A DNA stretch of 64,000 nt. It comes from an uncultured Roseivirga sp. GTDB lineage: Bacteria > Bacteroidota > Bacteroidia > Cytophagales > Cyclobacteriaceae. Below, piece by piece: positions 14,943 through 23,883 of this stretch (the first letter of the stretch is position 1; every line of letters starts with the position of its first letter). The notes under the pieces are model-generated. The model searched no databases, was not told the origin of the DNA, and saw nothing but the letters and a program-made list of their open reading frames with translations. The position numbers and the translations under genes were made by a program. The stretch is taken from positions 186,001 to 250,000 of the forward strand of contig CANLOY010000003.1 of the NCBI GenBank assembly GCA_947493005.1. Direction: 5' to 3'.

Positions 14943-17900
14943 TATACCAACGTGTTTTTAAACCTTCTTTTTTCTTCCATTACCCTCTTATATTCAATTG
15001 GAATAACCTTTACAAAATGCCTCATAGATATCTCCCACTGGCTTAATATCTCAAGCGTTTTTATGCTGTTTGTATAGCGATGATGTTTTTGAAGCATCAT
15101 GTGCAGAAAATCGATATCTTCTTTTTGAGGCCGTTCTAAGACAACCATTTCAGTATTGCATCGCTTATTAAAATCGAAGCCTTGTGCAAAGACATAAGCA
15201 ATCCCGCCACTCATACCCGCTGCAAAGTTTTTACCTGTTTCTCCCAGTACAATCACTCGGCCGCCAGTCATATATTCACAGCCATGATCTCCAACTCCCT
15301 CTACCACAGCCTTTGCTCCTGAGTTTCTAACAGCAAATCGTTCACCAGCCTGTCCATTTATATACAACCTTCCTCTTGTAGCTCCATAAAGCGCCACATT
15401 TCCTATCAGAACATTATCAGCTGCCTTACAGATACTTTCAGGAGAAGGATAGATAACGAGTTTGCCACCAGAAAGTCCTTTAGCCACATAATCGTTGGCC
15501 TCGCCTTCAAGGTTAAAAGTGATACCATTACTTAGGAACGCTCCAAAGCTTTGTCCTGCGGTTCCTTTAAAATCAACCGTAATTGTTCCATCAGCCAGCC
15601 CTTCAGATCCAAATTGTTTTGCGAGTCGTCCTGATAGCATTGCACCAGTTGCACGGTTTGTGTTTTTTATTGCTGATTCAAAACGTACCCTTTCTTCTTT
15701 GTCAAATGTAGGTTTGGTCAACTGGATAAGCTTGTTATCCAAAATCTCTTCGAGTAAGTTCTTTTGTAGAGTAGTTTTATGCTGAGTAAGGCCACTACCA
15801 ACCCATGGGTTATACAGTATTGGACTCAAGTCAAGCCCCTCTGCATTATCATTAGCCCTGAACTTATCGAATTCTAACAAATCTGTTCTACCAACTAATT
15901 CATCAATGGTTCGAATGCCCAGTTTTGCCATTATACTCCTTAGTTCTTCGGCCATAAGGGTAAAGAAATTCACAATGTGCTCCACCTTCCCTGTAAAGAG
16001 TTTTCTGAGCTTTGGGTTTTGAGTAGCAATCCCTACGGGACATGTATTAAGGTGACATTTTCGCATCATTACACATCCCTGCACAACTAAAACAGCTGTA
16101 GCTACTCCCCATTCTTCAGCCCCGAGTATGGTGGCAATGGCAAGATCACGGGCCGTTTTTATTTGCCCATCTGTTTGAAGCTTGACCCTGTTTCTCAAAC
16201 CGTTTTGCATTAAAGTTTGATGTGCTTCGGCAAGGCCTATTTCCCATGGAATTCCTGCATGTTGAATTGAGCTGAGTGGAGATGCTCCTGTTCCACCATC
16301 ATAACCTGATATCAGGATATTATCGGCATTGGCTTTTGCAACACCTGCCGCAATGGTACCCACTCCGGCTTCAGCTACAAGTTTTACATTAATTTGAGCT
16401 TCTGGATTTACGTTCTTAAGGTCAAAAATCAATTGAGCCAGGTCCTCAATTGAATAAATGTCATGATGTGGTGGTGGTGAGATTAATGTAACCCCAGGAG
16501 TTGAATATCTAAGTCGAGCAATATTTTCGTCAACTTTGAGGCCTGGTAATTGACCTCCCTCACCAGGTTTTGCGCCCTGGGCAACCTTAATCTGAATTTC
16601 ATCTGCATTGACCAGATAATGCGCAGTAACCCCAAAGCGTCCAGATGCCACCTGTTTTATAGCAGATCGTGCCAGATACCCATCTTTATCGGCCGAGAAA
16701 CGAGCTGCATCTTCTCCTCCTTCGCCACTATTTGATTTGCCACCAATCAAATTCATGGCCTTAGCTATTGTTATATGAGCCTCTTCAGATATGGAACCAA
16801 ACGACATGGCTCCTGTAGCAAAACGCTTCATTATTTCAGCTGCTGGCTCCACTTCTTCCAATGGTATAGACTTAACAGGTTTAAATCCAAACAGGCTTCT
16901 CAATGTTACATTCTCACTCCCCTGATTGTCTATTTCGTTACTATAAGCCTTGAACAGTTCGATGTCATTTAGCCTAGTTGCTTTCTGAAGTAGATGAATG
17001 GTTTTTGGATTGAAAAGGTGTTTTTCACCTGAGCTGCGCCATTGATAAACCCCAGTTTCCGATAGTTCATTTTCCCAATTGTTACTCGAAGCCAATTCAT
17101 AGTTTTTAGACAAGTCCCTCTCCAGATCTTCAAAGGATTTACCTGAAACCCTATTGGGAGTACCTTTGAAACAGAGGTTCATAACTTCATCAGACAGGCC
17201 TACTGATTCAAAGATTTGTGCTCCTTCATAAGACTGTAGAGTGGATATGCCCATTTTAGAAAGCACCTTTCTCAATCCATAATTAATTGCACTGATATAA
17301 TTATCTATAGCTATTTCTTCGGGTTGGGTAGTGATGCCAAGAATGCTCTGCAAAGCTAGATATGGACAAATTGCTGAAGCTCCATACCCAATGAGTGTAG
17401 CAAAATGATGCGTTTCAACCACATCACCGGCTTCAAGAATCAGACTCACTTGCTGTCTGACTCCGTGTGAAATCAGGTGATGATGTACCGCACCTGTTAT
17501 CAATAATGAGGGAATTGGAACAGTACCTACTTCTGACTTGTTTGATATCACCAATAAATTCACCCCGTTCTCTACCATTGTTTTTGCCTTGGCAATCATC
17601 ACCTCTATGGTGCTCTTAAGACTTTGGTTTTCAGGATAGTAAACAGCATGAAGTGCTCCTCCTTTAAGTCCTTCTACATTATACTTTTTAAGCACATTCA
17701 CCTGGTTAGGCATTAGAATGGGCTGATCCAAAGCGATCTTTCTGGTCGTACAGGAGTTATCTTCCAAAAAGCCATCAGATGAACCAAGGTATATATCCAA
17801 AGACATAACCTCCTGTTCTCTGATAGGATCTATCGCAGGGTTGCTTACTTGAGCAAAAAGCTGTTTAAGGTAATCGGCCACATGTGCACTTCTTTTAGCA

Positions 17901-19396
17901 AAAACTCCCAACGGTGTATCATTACCCATTGAACCTATAGGCTCGGTTCCATTAAGGCTCATTGGCTTCAGGATGAACTTTAAGTCTTCTTTGGAATAGC
18001 CAAAGGTGAGCTGCTCCTTTAAAAGATTCATGGAATCCGTTCTTTCACATACTTGAGGTTTGCAAAGTGCTGATAGTTGAATCACAAGATTATCATTCCA
18101 CTTTTGGTATGGATGTGCTTTGCTTAGCCTTCTTTTTATTTCCGCATCTTCTTCAAAGGTCTTTCTTGACAAATCAATCAATAGCATTTGGCCGGGACCT
18201 AGCTTGCCTCTCTTTAGCACTTCGGAAGGCTCCAAATCTACTACCCCCGTTTCCGAAGCAAACACGAGTATATCGTTCTTTGTCAATGAAAACCTCCCGG
18301 GCCTAAGACCATTTCTGTCCACACATGCACCAATCATATCCCCATCTGTGAAACAAAGTGCGGCAGGCCCATCCCAAGGTTCAACCAACATGGCATGATA
18401 GGAATAATAGGCTTTCAGCTCTGCTGTGATTTCCTCATCAGCCCTCCAAGCCGAAGGAATCAACATGCTCATTACTTTATCGAGACTTCTACCTCCCATT
18501 ATCAGCAGTTCTACTACCATATCAAGATTGGCAGAATCGGATAATTGTGCCTGGCATATGGGGAGTAGAACCTCTAACTCTTCATTAGTAAAATGTGTAC
18601 TTTTCAATAGGCTTTGTCTGGAAAGCATCTTATTAATATTTCCCTTAATGGTATTGATTTCACCATTATGAGCTATGTATCTGAAAGGCTGAGCCAAACG
18701 CCATTCCGGGAGTGTGTTAGTCGAAAACCTTGAATGCACAATAGCAAATGAGGATTTGAACTCCTTTTGTTGAAGATCTTCATAATACATTCCTAACTGC
18801 CGCGTTCTTAGTTCTCCTTTATATACAATGGTTTTAGTGGAACATGAGGCCATGTAGAATTCATCAGCTGATTTCAAGTCTTTCGACTCAAATTCAACCA
18901 TTTTTCTGAATATGTAAAGCCTTCTATTCAAGTCAGTTTTTGAGAGATTTTCCCCTTGAATGAAATACTGAAAAACTGAAGGCTCACTACTCTTAGCAAT
19001 GGGGCCTAAGCTATCAGCTTTCGTTTTAACCTTTCTCACCCAAAAACAGTCCAATTCCAGGGCTTTCAATACTTTGAAAATTGTATAGCTAAATAAAGCC
19101 TCTTGATCTCCTTTTGGAATGAAAACCATTGCCACCCCATAGTTACCTTTCTGCGGAATAGCTACATTTTCCTTTTCCCCCTCTGCCTCAAAAAAGCTCT
19201 GGGGTATTTGAGTCATAATACCTGCTCCATCACCTGTCTTGTTATCGGCTGCAACACCACCTCTATGCTCCATTTTCTTAAGCATTGAAAGTGCATCAGA
19301 GACAATAGCATGAGAAGAATGGTTCTTTATGCTGGCTATGAAACCTATTCCACATGCATCTTTTTCAAATTCTTTTCTGTATAAACCTTTTGCCAT
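14942..19396 (-). CDS. gltB: Glutamate synthase large subunit
   Basis: The 1484-residue alpha subunit of GOGAT converts glutamine and 2-oxoglutarate to two glutamates. After a short propeptide the glutaminase nucleophile is C15 in KDACGIGF. Middle domain and FMN-binding (beta/alpha)8 domain follow (SISEEAHITIAKAMN, GKSNSGEGGEDAARF, GYDGGTGASPLSSIQHAG). The [3Fe-4S] cysteines are C1108, C1114 and C1119 in CVMMRKCHLNTC. The C-terminal GXGXG beta-helix (GDHGCEYMTGGRVIVLGETG) is complete. It is first in the gltB-gltD operon; a 203-base gap separates it from the divergent gene at 19600. Confidence 0.97.
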   Translation of the reverse strand: MAKGLYRKEFEKDACGIGFIASIKNHSSHAIVSDALSMLKKMEHRGGVAADNKTGDGAGIMTQIPQSFFEAEGEKENVAIPQKGNYGVAMVFIPKGDQEALFSYTIFKVLKALELDCFWVRKVKTKADSLGPIAKSSEPSVFQYFIQGENLSKTDLNRRLYIFRKMVEFESKDLKSADEFYMASCSTKTIVYKGELRTRQLGMYYEDLQQKEFKSSFAIVHSRFSTNTLPEWRLAQPFRYIAHNGEINTIKGNINKMLSRQSLLKSTHFTNEELEVLLPICQAQLSDSANLDMVVELLIMGGRSLDKVMSMLIPSAWRADEEITAELKAYYSYHAMLVEPWDGPAALCFTDGDMIGACVDRNGLRPGRFSLTKNDILVFASETGVVDLEPSEVLKRGKLGPGQMLLIDLSRKTFEEDAEIKRRLSKAHPYQKWNDNLVIQLSALCKPQVCERTDSMNLLKEQLTFGYSKEDLKFILKPMSLNGTEPIGSMGNDTPLGVFAKRSAHVADYLKQLFAQVSNPAIDPIREQEVMSLDIYLGSSDGFLEDNSCTTRKIALDQPILMPNQVNVLKKYNVEGLKGGALHAVYYPENQSLKSTIEVMIAKAKTMVENGVNLLVISNKSEVGTVPIPSLLITGAVHHHLISHGVRQQVSLILEAGDVVETHHFATLIGYGASAICPYLALQSILGITTQPEEIAIDNYISAINYGLRKVLSKMGISTLQSYEGAQIFESVGLSDEVMNLCFKGTPNRVSGKSFEDLERDLSKNYELASSNNWENELSETGVYQWRSSGEKHLFNPKTIHLLQKATRLNDIELFKAYSNEIDNQGSENVTLRSLFGFKPVKSIPLEEVEPAAEIMKRFATGAMSFGSISEEAHITIAKAMNLIGGKSNSGEGGEDAARFSADKDGYLARSAIKQVASGRFGVTAHYLVNADEIQIKVAQGAKPGEGGQLPGLKVDENIARLRYSTPGVTLISPPPHHDIYSIEDLAQLIFDLKNVNPEAQINVKLVAEAGVGTIAAGVAKANADNILISGYDGGTGASPLSSIQHAGIPWEIGLAEAHQTLMQNGLRNRVKLQTDGQIKTARDLAIATILGAEEWGVATAVLVVQGCVMMRKCHLNTCPVGIATQNPKLRKLFTGKVEHIVNFFTLMAEELRSIMAKLGIRTIDELVGRTDLLEFDKFRANDNAEGLDLSPILYNPWVGSGLTQHKTTLQKNLLEEILDNKLIQLTKPTFDKEERVRFESAIKNTNRATGAMLSGRLAKQFGSEGLADGTITVDFKGTAGQSFGAFLSNGITFNLEGEANDYVAKGLSGGKLVIYPSPESICKAADNVLIGNVALYGATRGRLYINGQAGERFAVRNSGAKAVVEGVGDHGCEYMTGGRVIVLGETGKNFAAGMSGGIAYVFAQGFDFNKRCNTEMVVLERPQKEDIDFLHMMLQKHHRYTNSIKTLEILSQWEISMRHFVKVIPIEYKRVMEEKRRFKNTLV

Positions 19397-19599
19397 TGAT
19401 TATTATCACTTGTATCGTTGCAGTATGGAGGGCAAACGTTTACATCGATTCTTTCCCTCAAACATCAAAATCAGGTAGGAATTTCGCTTCTTTATTTCAG
19501 ACTTATAGATCAAAAACAAGTCAGCATATGATTGTCAATAGTTCAAGTCATTTTCATAAAACACTGTATAACTGATAGTTAACGCAAAACCTATATTGT

Positions 19600-21138
19600 A
19601 TGTCCAAAACGCCAAATGAACAACTGCTATTCGAGCTGATCAGCTCTCTGACTAAATCTGAAAAACGAAGCTTCAAGCTTTTTGCCAAGAGGTCGGGTGC
19701 TACAAGTGATGCCAAGTTCATAAGGCTTTTTGACGCTATGGAAAGGCTGGGTGTTTATAATGAGTCAGCTATCAGAAAACGACTTCCCGAAGTAACAGAC
19801 ACCCAATTTGCCAACCTCAAGTCTCATCTTTATGGTCAGGTGCTTGCCAGCTTACGACAATCAAGCTTAAAATACGATATTGATATTGAACTTAGGGAGC
19901 AGTTAGATTACATCCGTGTGCTCTACAAGAAAGGGCTTTATCAACAGAGTTTGAGGTTATTAAAACGTGCTAAAAACATCACCGGAGATTACCGAAAAGA
20001 CTTATTTCAGCTTTCATTGCTCGATTATGAAAAGCAAATCAGGTCTCAACAGGTATTCGATTTAAGAGAGGAATATGTTAACGACTTGGAAGCGGAAACT
20101 GATCGGACATTACAAAGGTTTAGCAATGTTCAACAATTCTTTACACTCGCCACTCGGATGAAGGCACAATTCATTGAAAATGGGACTGTAAAAAACGAAG
20201 TGGAAATGAACAATTTAAGAGCCTTGTTTTATACCAGTTTACCTAAATATGAGGAGGATAAACTGGCATTTAATGAAAAATTCTATCTCTATAGAGCTTA
20301 TTATTGGTTTTCATACTTAACCTACGACTTTGGTGCTTGTGTAGTTTATGCTGAAAAATGGGTCAATATCTTTAAAGAAACAGGCTTAGATAAGAAACGA
20401 ATAGGCGGATTTCTAAAAGGCCTTAACAGGCTATTACAATCCGCATTCAGAGTAAATGACAGTGCTAAGTTTGAAAAACACTTTCAAACCCTTCTGGATT
20501 ATGAAGGCTCTAAAATAATAGGACTTGAAGGAAACACACTTGCTTTATTTACTAAGTACAAAGCCTTGCAAACGCTAAATAATGTATTTCTAAATGCCAG
20601 CTTCAGTTCCAGCAAACAAAGCATATATGATGTTTTAAAAGAGGTTGAATCTCAAGTTCCATTTATTGACCAGCACAACCTCATGATCATTTACTACAAA
20701 GCTGGTGTTTACTACTATGCACTTAGTGAATTCAGCAACTCCAGATTCTATTTGAACAAACTGATTTTCAATAACGACCACCTTAGAAGTGACCTAAAAA
20801 GCTTTGCAAGAATCATCAGTATACTGATTGATTACGATACTGGAGAAGAGGAGCAAATGGAAAATAAAATCAAATTGGCATTGACATGCATCCAACATGA
20901 GGATAATATGGCAGGCTTTCAGAAGTCATTTCTGGAATTTATGTCCAAACTAGGTTTCATTCTTCCACATGATTTAAAGAGTGCCTTTCAGAAACTCAGA
21001 AGTCAGCTTGAAAGCCTTCAAAACGATCGATTGCAGGCGAAACCATTGTTATATTTTGACCTGTTTAGTTGGATCGATTCAAAAATTGAAGGAAAGCCCT
21101 TTGCAGAAATGGTAAGAAAAAAGGTCAACAAACCATAG
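19600..21138 (+). CDS. Conserved helical-repeat protein, unknown function
   Basis: A 512-residue soluble, almost fully helical protein of a type seen in Bacteroidota, of unknown function. It starts SKTPNEQLLFELISSLTKSEKRSFKLFAKRSG, a segment with a DNA- or protein-binding look (basic, helical), then has TPR-like helix pairs through about residue 450 (for example LYKKGLYQQSLRLLKRAKNI and FYLYRAYYWFSYLTYDFGA). No signal peptide, membrane segment or catalytic motif. It is divergent from gltB and ends 16 bases before a convergent cyclase gene, so it is probably monocistronic. Confidence 0.65.
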   Translation: MSKTPNEQLLFELISSLTKSEKRSFKLFAKRSGATSDAKFIRLFDAMERLGVYNESAIRKRLPEVTDTQFANLKSHLYGQVLASLRQSSLKYDIDIELREQLDYIRVLYKKGLYQQSLRLLKRAKNITGDYRKDLFQLSLLDYEKQIRSQQVFDLREEYVNDLEAETDRTLQRFSNVQQFFTLATRMKAQFIENGTVKNEVEMNNLRALFYTSLPKYEEDKLAFNEKFYLYRAYYWFSYLTYDFGACVVYAEKWVNIFKETGLDKKRIGGFLKGLNRLLQSAFRVNDSAKFEKHFQTLLDYEGSKIIGLEGNTLALFTKYKALQTLNNVFLNASFSSSKQSIYDVLKEVESQVPFIDQHNLMIIYYKAGVYYYALSEFSNSRFYLNKLIFNNDHLRSDLKSFARIISILIDYDTGEEEQMENKIKLALTCIQHEDNMAGFQKSFLEFMSKLGFILPHDLKSAFQKLRSQLESLQNDRLQAKPLLYFDLFSWIDSKIEGKPFAEMVRKKVNKP

Positions 21139-21154
21139 GGAAATACCTTTCTGT

Positions 21155-22222
21155 TTAGTTTCGATTCACTGCGTAAACACCAATTCGTTCACGCTTACCT
21201 CTTAGCTGCTCCTGCCCCATTAATTGAAGGTTAAAATCTCCATTCTCGTTTAATTGCGAATGAAATAATTCCGAAACTAGTAAGGTCTTATCAAAATGAT
21301 TACATCTGTCCTGGATACGAGATGTTATGTTAATTGTATCTCCATGATAAGCAATCTCTTTCTTTATCTCTCCTACCTCTGCAGTAGTCACTTCTCCCAA
21401 ATGCAAGCCTGCTTTAAATTTAGGTACAATACCATATTCTTTTTGATAAAAAGAAGTACGCTTGGCCAATCTATCTTCAAAAGCCCAAAAAGCTTTTAGA
21501 CATTTCGAAAAATCCATTCTTCTCTTTATTCTCCAGCTCAAAACCACCTCGTCTCCGACATACTGATAAACCTCTGCTCCATAATTCTGTACTACATGCA
21601 AATCATAGAAACAATCCTGAATAAATCGGCTATAGTTGAGATGTCCTAAACGTTCGGCTATTCCTGTAGAATCCCTAAGATCAATAAACATGAAAACCCG
21701 TTTCTCAACCCTCGGTCTATAAAAATCCCCTTTTATAAACCGAAGTAAATTTCCTTTGCCTAATAATAGGTTAAGCTGCCTGATAAAAGCCAAAACAAAG
21801 CTAACAAAGCCAAAATAAAAGAATGTAAGAATGGCTGAAGGGTCAGAGATAAACTTTAGAAAAGTAATTTCCTCTTTGAAGCCGACTACATCTCTAAAGA
21901 ACTTATAGGCCATGGAGAAAATGATCATCATAATGATCAGGTCGGTAATTAGACTATATGCTCCTAACCTCCATAATGGAACCCTCCTGTAGAGATGCTT
22001 CTCCATTTTCAATTGGGCAATGCCAAAAAGCACACCAGCAACAGCTCCAAAAACCAGTGTAAGCCTTACATAATGACTAATTGATGGTTCTATAGGTGCA
22101 TTGTCTGGAGTAACTCCAAAGTTTCTAACCACCATCCAAAGCGATAGCGCAACCCACCAGCCTATTACATAGTCTCTGATTACAACCAGTTGCTCTCTAT
22201 ATCTAAACAAAAACTTTTTCAA
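21155..22222 (-). CDS. Membrane adenylate/guanylate cyclase (class III)
   Basis: A 355-residue inner-membrane protein with about four hydrophobic segments in the first 150 residues (near 18-34, 50-70, 88-106, 131-149) and a C-terminal class III nucleotide cyclase domain from about 170. Metal-binding aspartates are D181 (FIDLRDSTG) and D224 (YVGDEVVLSW); further marks are HLGEVTTAEVG and AYHGDTINITSRIQ. It should make cAMP or cGMP; which base is used cannot be decided safely. No cNMP-binding regulator is adjacent. Its start is 64 bases from the divergent gene at 22287. Confidence 0.85.
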   Translation of the reverse strand: MKKFLFRYREQLVVIRDYVIGWWVALSLWMVVRNFGVTPDNAPIEPSISHYVRLTLVFGAVAGVLFGIAQLKMEKHLYRRVPLWRLGAYSLITDLIIMMIIFSMAYKFFRDVVGFKEEITFLKFISDPSAILTFFYFGFVSFVLAFIRQLNLLLGKGNLLRFIKGDFYRPRVEKRVFMFIDLRDSTGIAERLGHLNYSRFIQDCFYDLHVVQNYGAEVYQYVGDEVVLSWRIKRRMDFSKCLKAFWAFEDRLAKRTSFYQKEYGIVPKFKAGLHLGEVTTAEVGEIKKEIAYHGDTINITSRIQDRCNHFDKTLLVSELFHSQLNENGDFNLQLMGQEQLRGKRERIGVYAVNRN

Positions 22223-22286
22223 AGCAACTGACTAACTATTTGTTTATAACTAAATTACCCATCTAATTCGATTCGAAATTACGGCT

Positions 22287-22700
22287 ATGGAACTCCACTA
22301 CCAATTAACAGATGATGAATTTGAGGCTCAGTTTGTTAATAAAACATTGAACCCTGCAACCTTTACGCATGAGGCGCATTTAAGATTAGCAAAAATTCAT
22401 ATTTCTAAATATGGATTGGAAAAAGCGATTCATAACTTATGTCAACAGATTGAAGCTTATGCATCGTTCTATGGAGATGGAGACAAATTCAATATTACCG
22501 TAACAGTGGCAGCTGCAAAAGCCGTTAACCATTTTATGGGTAGAACGAATTCAGACAGTTTCCATGAACTAATAGCAACTTTCCCAAGGCTTAAAACAGG
22601 CTTTAAAAGCTTAATGGAAGCTCATTATAGCTTCGAAATATTTAACAATGAACAAGCAAAAAAAGAGTTTTTAGCACCTGATCTGGTTCCCTTTTCATAA
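22287..22700 (+). CDS. Conserved small protein, unknown function
   Basis: A 137-residue cytoplasmic protein that I can only describe. It is mostly helical, with the notable motif NPATFTHEAHLRLAKIHI (about 22-39) holding a His-x3-His-like spacing (HEAH), and FMGRTNSDSFHELIATFPRL. Proteins beginning in this way are widespread in Bacteroidota as unnamed hypotheticals. It ends 5 bases from the convergent sigZ gene and is divergent from the cyclase. Confidence 0.62.
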   Translation: MELHYQLTDDEFEAQFVNKTLNPATFTHEAHLRLAKIHISKYGLEKAIHNLCQQIEAYASFYGDGDKFNITVTVAAAKAVNHFMGRTNSDSFHELIATFPRLKTGFKSLMEAHYSFEIFNNEQAKKEFLAPDLVPFS

Positions 22701-22705
22701 GCAAC

Positions 22706-23239
22706 TCAACAGGAACAATCCGAGCAGTTATCCTCTTCTTTAATCAAATGGTCACAGTATTCAACAAAGAGCTCTTTTAGCATTTTCCTACCTCTTTGTA
22801 CTCTGGATTTAAGGCCAGACTCACTCATCCCGTAGTCAAGTGCCAGCTGTTTTTGTGGTATTCCTTCTAATTCATAAGCGGCCAAAGGTTTGGCATACTT
22901 TTCAGGCAATTTTTGAATCAACGAAGGGACACACTCTTCCAGTTCCTTAAGAAAGTCGTAAGACTCTTCTACTTCAATTGAAATTTCCTGAAGTTGGTTT
23001 TGCCTCTTCTGCCCCGCCCTAAAGTAATCTGTTATTGTATTTCGAGCTATAGTCACCAACCAAGCCTCAATGTTTCTAATGCCTTTTACTTTCTCGCAGT
23101 TGTCATAAACCTTCATCATCACTTCACTGAGAAGTTCCTCGCTGTCAACAGGATCACTGACCCGGCTTTTAATAAACCGAGTCAGTATATCCCTGTACTC
23201 CTGAAATACAGGGGCTACTATTTTACAATGAGGGTTCAT
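22706..23239 (-). CDS. sigZ: SigZ-type ECF RNA polymerase sigma factor
   Basis: A 177-residue sigma-70 family protein. Region 2 is visible (DSEELLSEVMMKVYDN, IRNIEAWLVTIARNTITDYFR) and region 4 has PEKYAKPLAAYELEGIPQKQLALDYGMSESGLKSRVQRGRKML. After region 4 is a cysteine-rich tail (YCDHL...NCSDCSC), a feature of SigZ proteins, so it may sense metal or thiol stress directly. The ATG at 23239 overlaps the arsI stop (ATGA), showing translational coupling; a longer TTG start at 23251 is unlikely. Targets are unknown. No anti-sigma gene is adjacent. Confidence 0.87.
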   Translation of the reverse strand: MNPHCKIVAPVFQEYRDILTRFIKSRVSDPVDSEELLSEVMMKVYDNCEKVKGIRNIEAWLVTIARNTITDYFRAGQKRQNQLQEISIEVEESYDFLKELEECVPSLIQKLPEKYAKPLAAYELEGIPQKQLALDYGMSESGLKSRVQRGRKMLKELFVEYCDHLIKEEDNCSDCSC

Positions 23240-23652
23240 GATGGACAACAAGTATCGTCACAACATTCCTCACTTGCAACTTTGTTCACTTCAGATTCAC
23301 CATAAGTAAAAAACGCTTCCCATTCCACACCCTGAGGATCTTTGATCCATGATTTTGTGGATTGTGCATAACAGCAAACGGTATCTCCTTCTTCTCTAAT
23401 GGTTCCCTCCGCTCTTTCAATATTGCTATAGACTTCCTGAAGTTCTTGTTCGCTTTCTACCTGAATACCAAGATGTTTTAAGCCTAATTCACTTTTTGAC
23501 AAGGATATTGAAAAATTCATGCTGGGATTATCAGATATCCATTTTGCATAGTCGGGTTTTAATACGGTTGGTTCAGCATTAAACATTGCATTATAAAACT
23601 GAACAGACTCTTCTATGCTACTTACAGCTAGGTTTACGTGTAATCTTTTCAT
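23236..23652 (-). CDS. ArsI/CadI-family dioxygenase
   Basis: A 138-residue vicinal-oxygen-chelate protein of the ArsI/CadI family. ArsI is a C-As lyase that demethylates trivalent organoarsenicals; CadI proteins are cadmium-induced relatives. The iron ligands are apparent as H5, H60 and E112, and the vicinal substrate-binding pair is C93-C94 in TVCCYAQSTKSW. The C-terminus adds a second Cys cluster, ECCDDTCCPS. It is first in a two-gene operon with sigZ. The arsenic operon of the window lies 20 kb away. Substrate (organoarsenical or other metal) is not proven by sequence. Confidence 0.85.
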   Translation of the reverse strand: MKRLHVNLAVSSIEESVQFYNAMFNAEPTVLKPDYAKWISDNPSMNFSISLSKSELGLKHLGIQVESEQELQEVYSNIERAEGTIREEGDTVCCYAQSTKSWIKDPQGVEWEAFFTYGESEVNKVASEECCDDTCCPS

Positions 23653-23668
23653 CTTCTTTTTGTTTTAA

Positions 23669-23689
23669 TTCACCCGGCAGACGAGTGAA
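23669..23689. promoter_or_regulatory. Dyad upstream of arsI-sigZ
   Basis: TTCAC...GTGAA arms within a 21-base dyad (about 8 of 10 pairs match) sit 17-37 bases before the arsI start. A plausible operator or stress promoter element for the operon; the binding protein (ArsR-like or SigZ) is unknown. Confidence 0.35.
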
Positions 23690-23781
23690 CTCCAAAAAGA
23701 CGCAAAATTTATTTTTTTCTTCAGAAATAGCCGATGCTGAAACTTAAGGAGGCTTGATCAGCTGTTAACTCACTTATACCA

Positions 23782-23847
23782 AGCGAAGCCGAGAGAACTA
23801 GTCCATTTGAAAAGTGAAAATTCAATTGGACGTTCTTCGGCTTCGCT
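23782..23847. repeat. Long imperfect hairpin, intergenic
   Basis: Arms AGCGAAGCCGA and TCGGCTTCGCT pair perfectly over 11 bases; the stem continues with AGAAC/GTTCT, GTCCA/TGGAC and TTGAA/TTCAA, with small bulges and a 9-base loop. It lies between the 3' end of the permease at 23884 and the arsI promoter. No T-tract; it looks like a REP-like structure or mRNA 3' stabiliser. Confidence 0.65.
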
Positions 23848-23883
23848 CAGAGCAGAAAATTTATTTACTATATGGATTAACTT

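Noticed and set aside
14942-19396. Several plus-strand ORFs of 60-96 codons inside gltB
   Set aside because: All are antisense shadows of a long, fully conserved gene.
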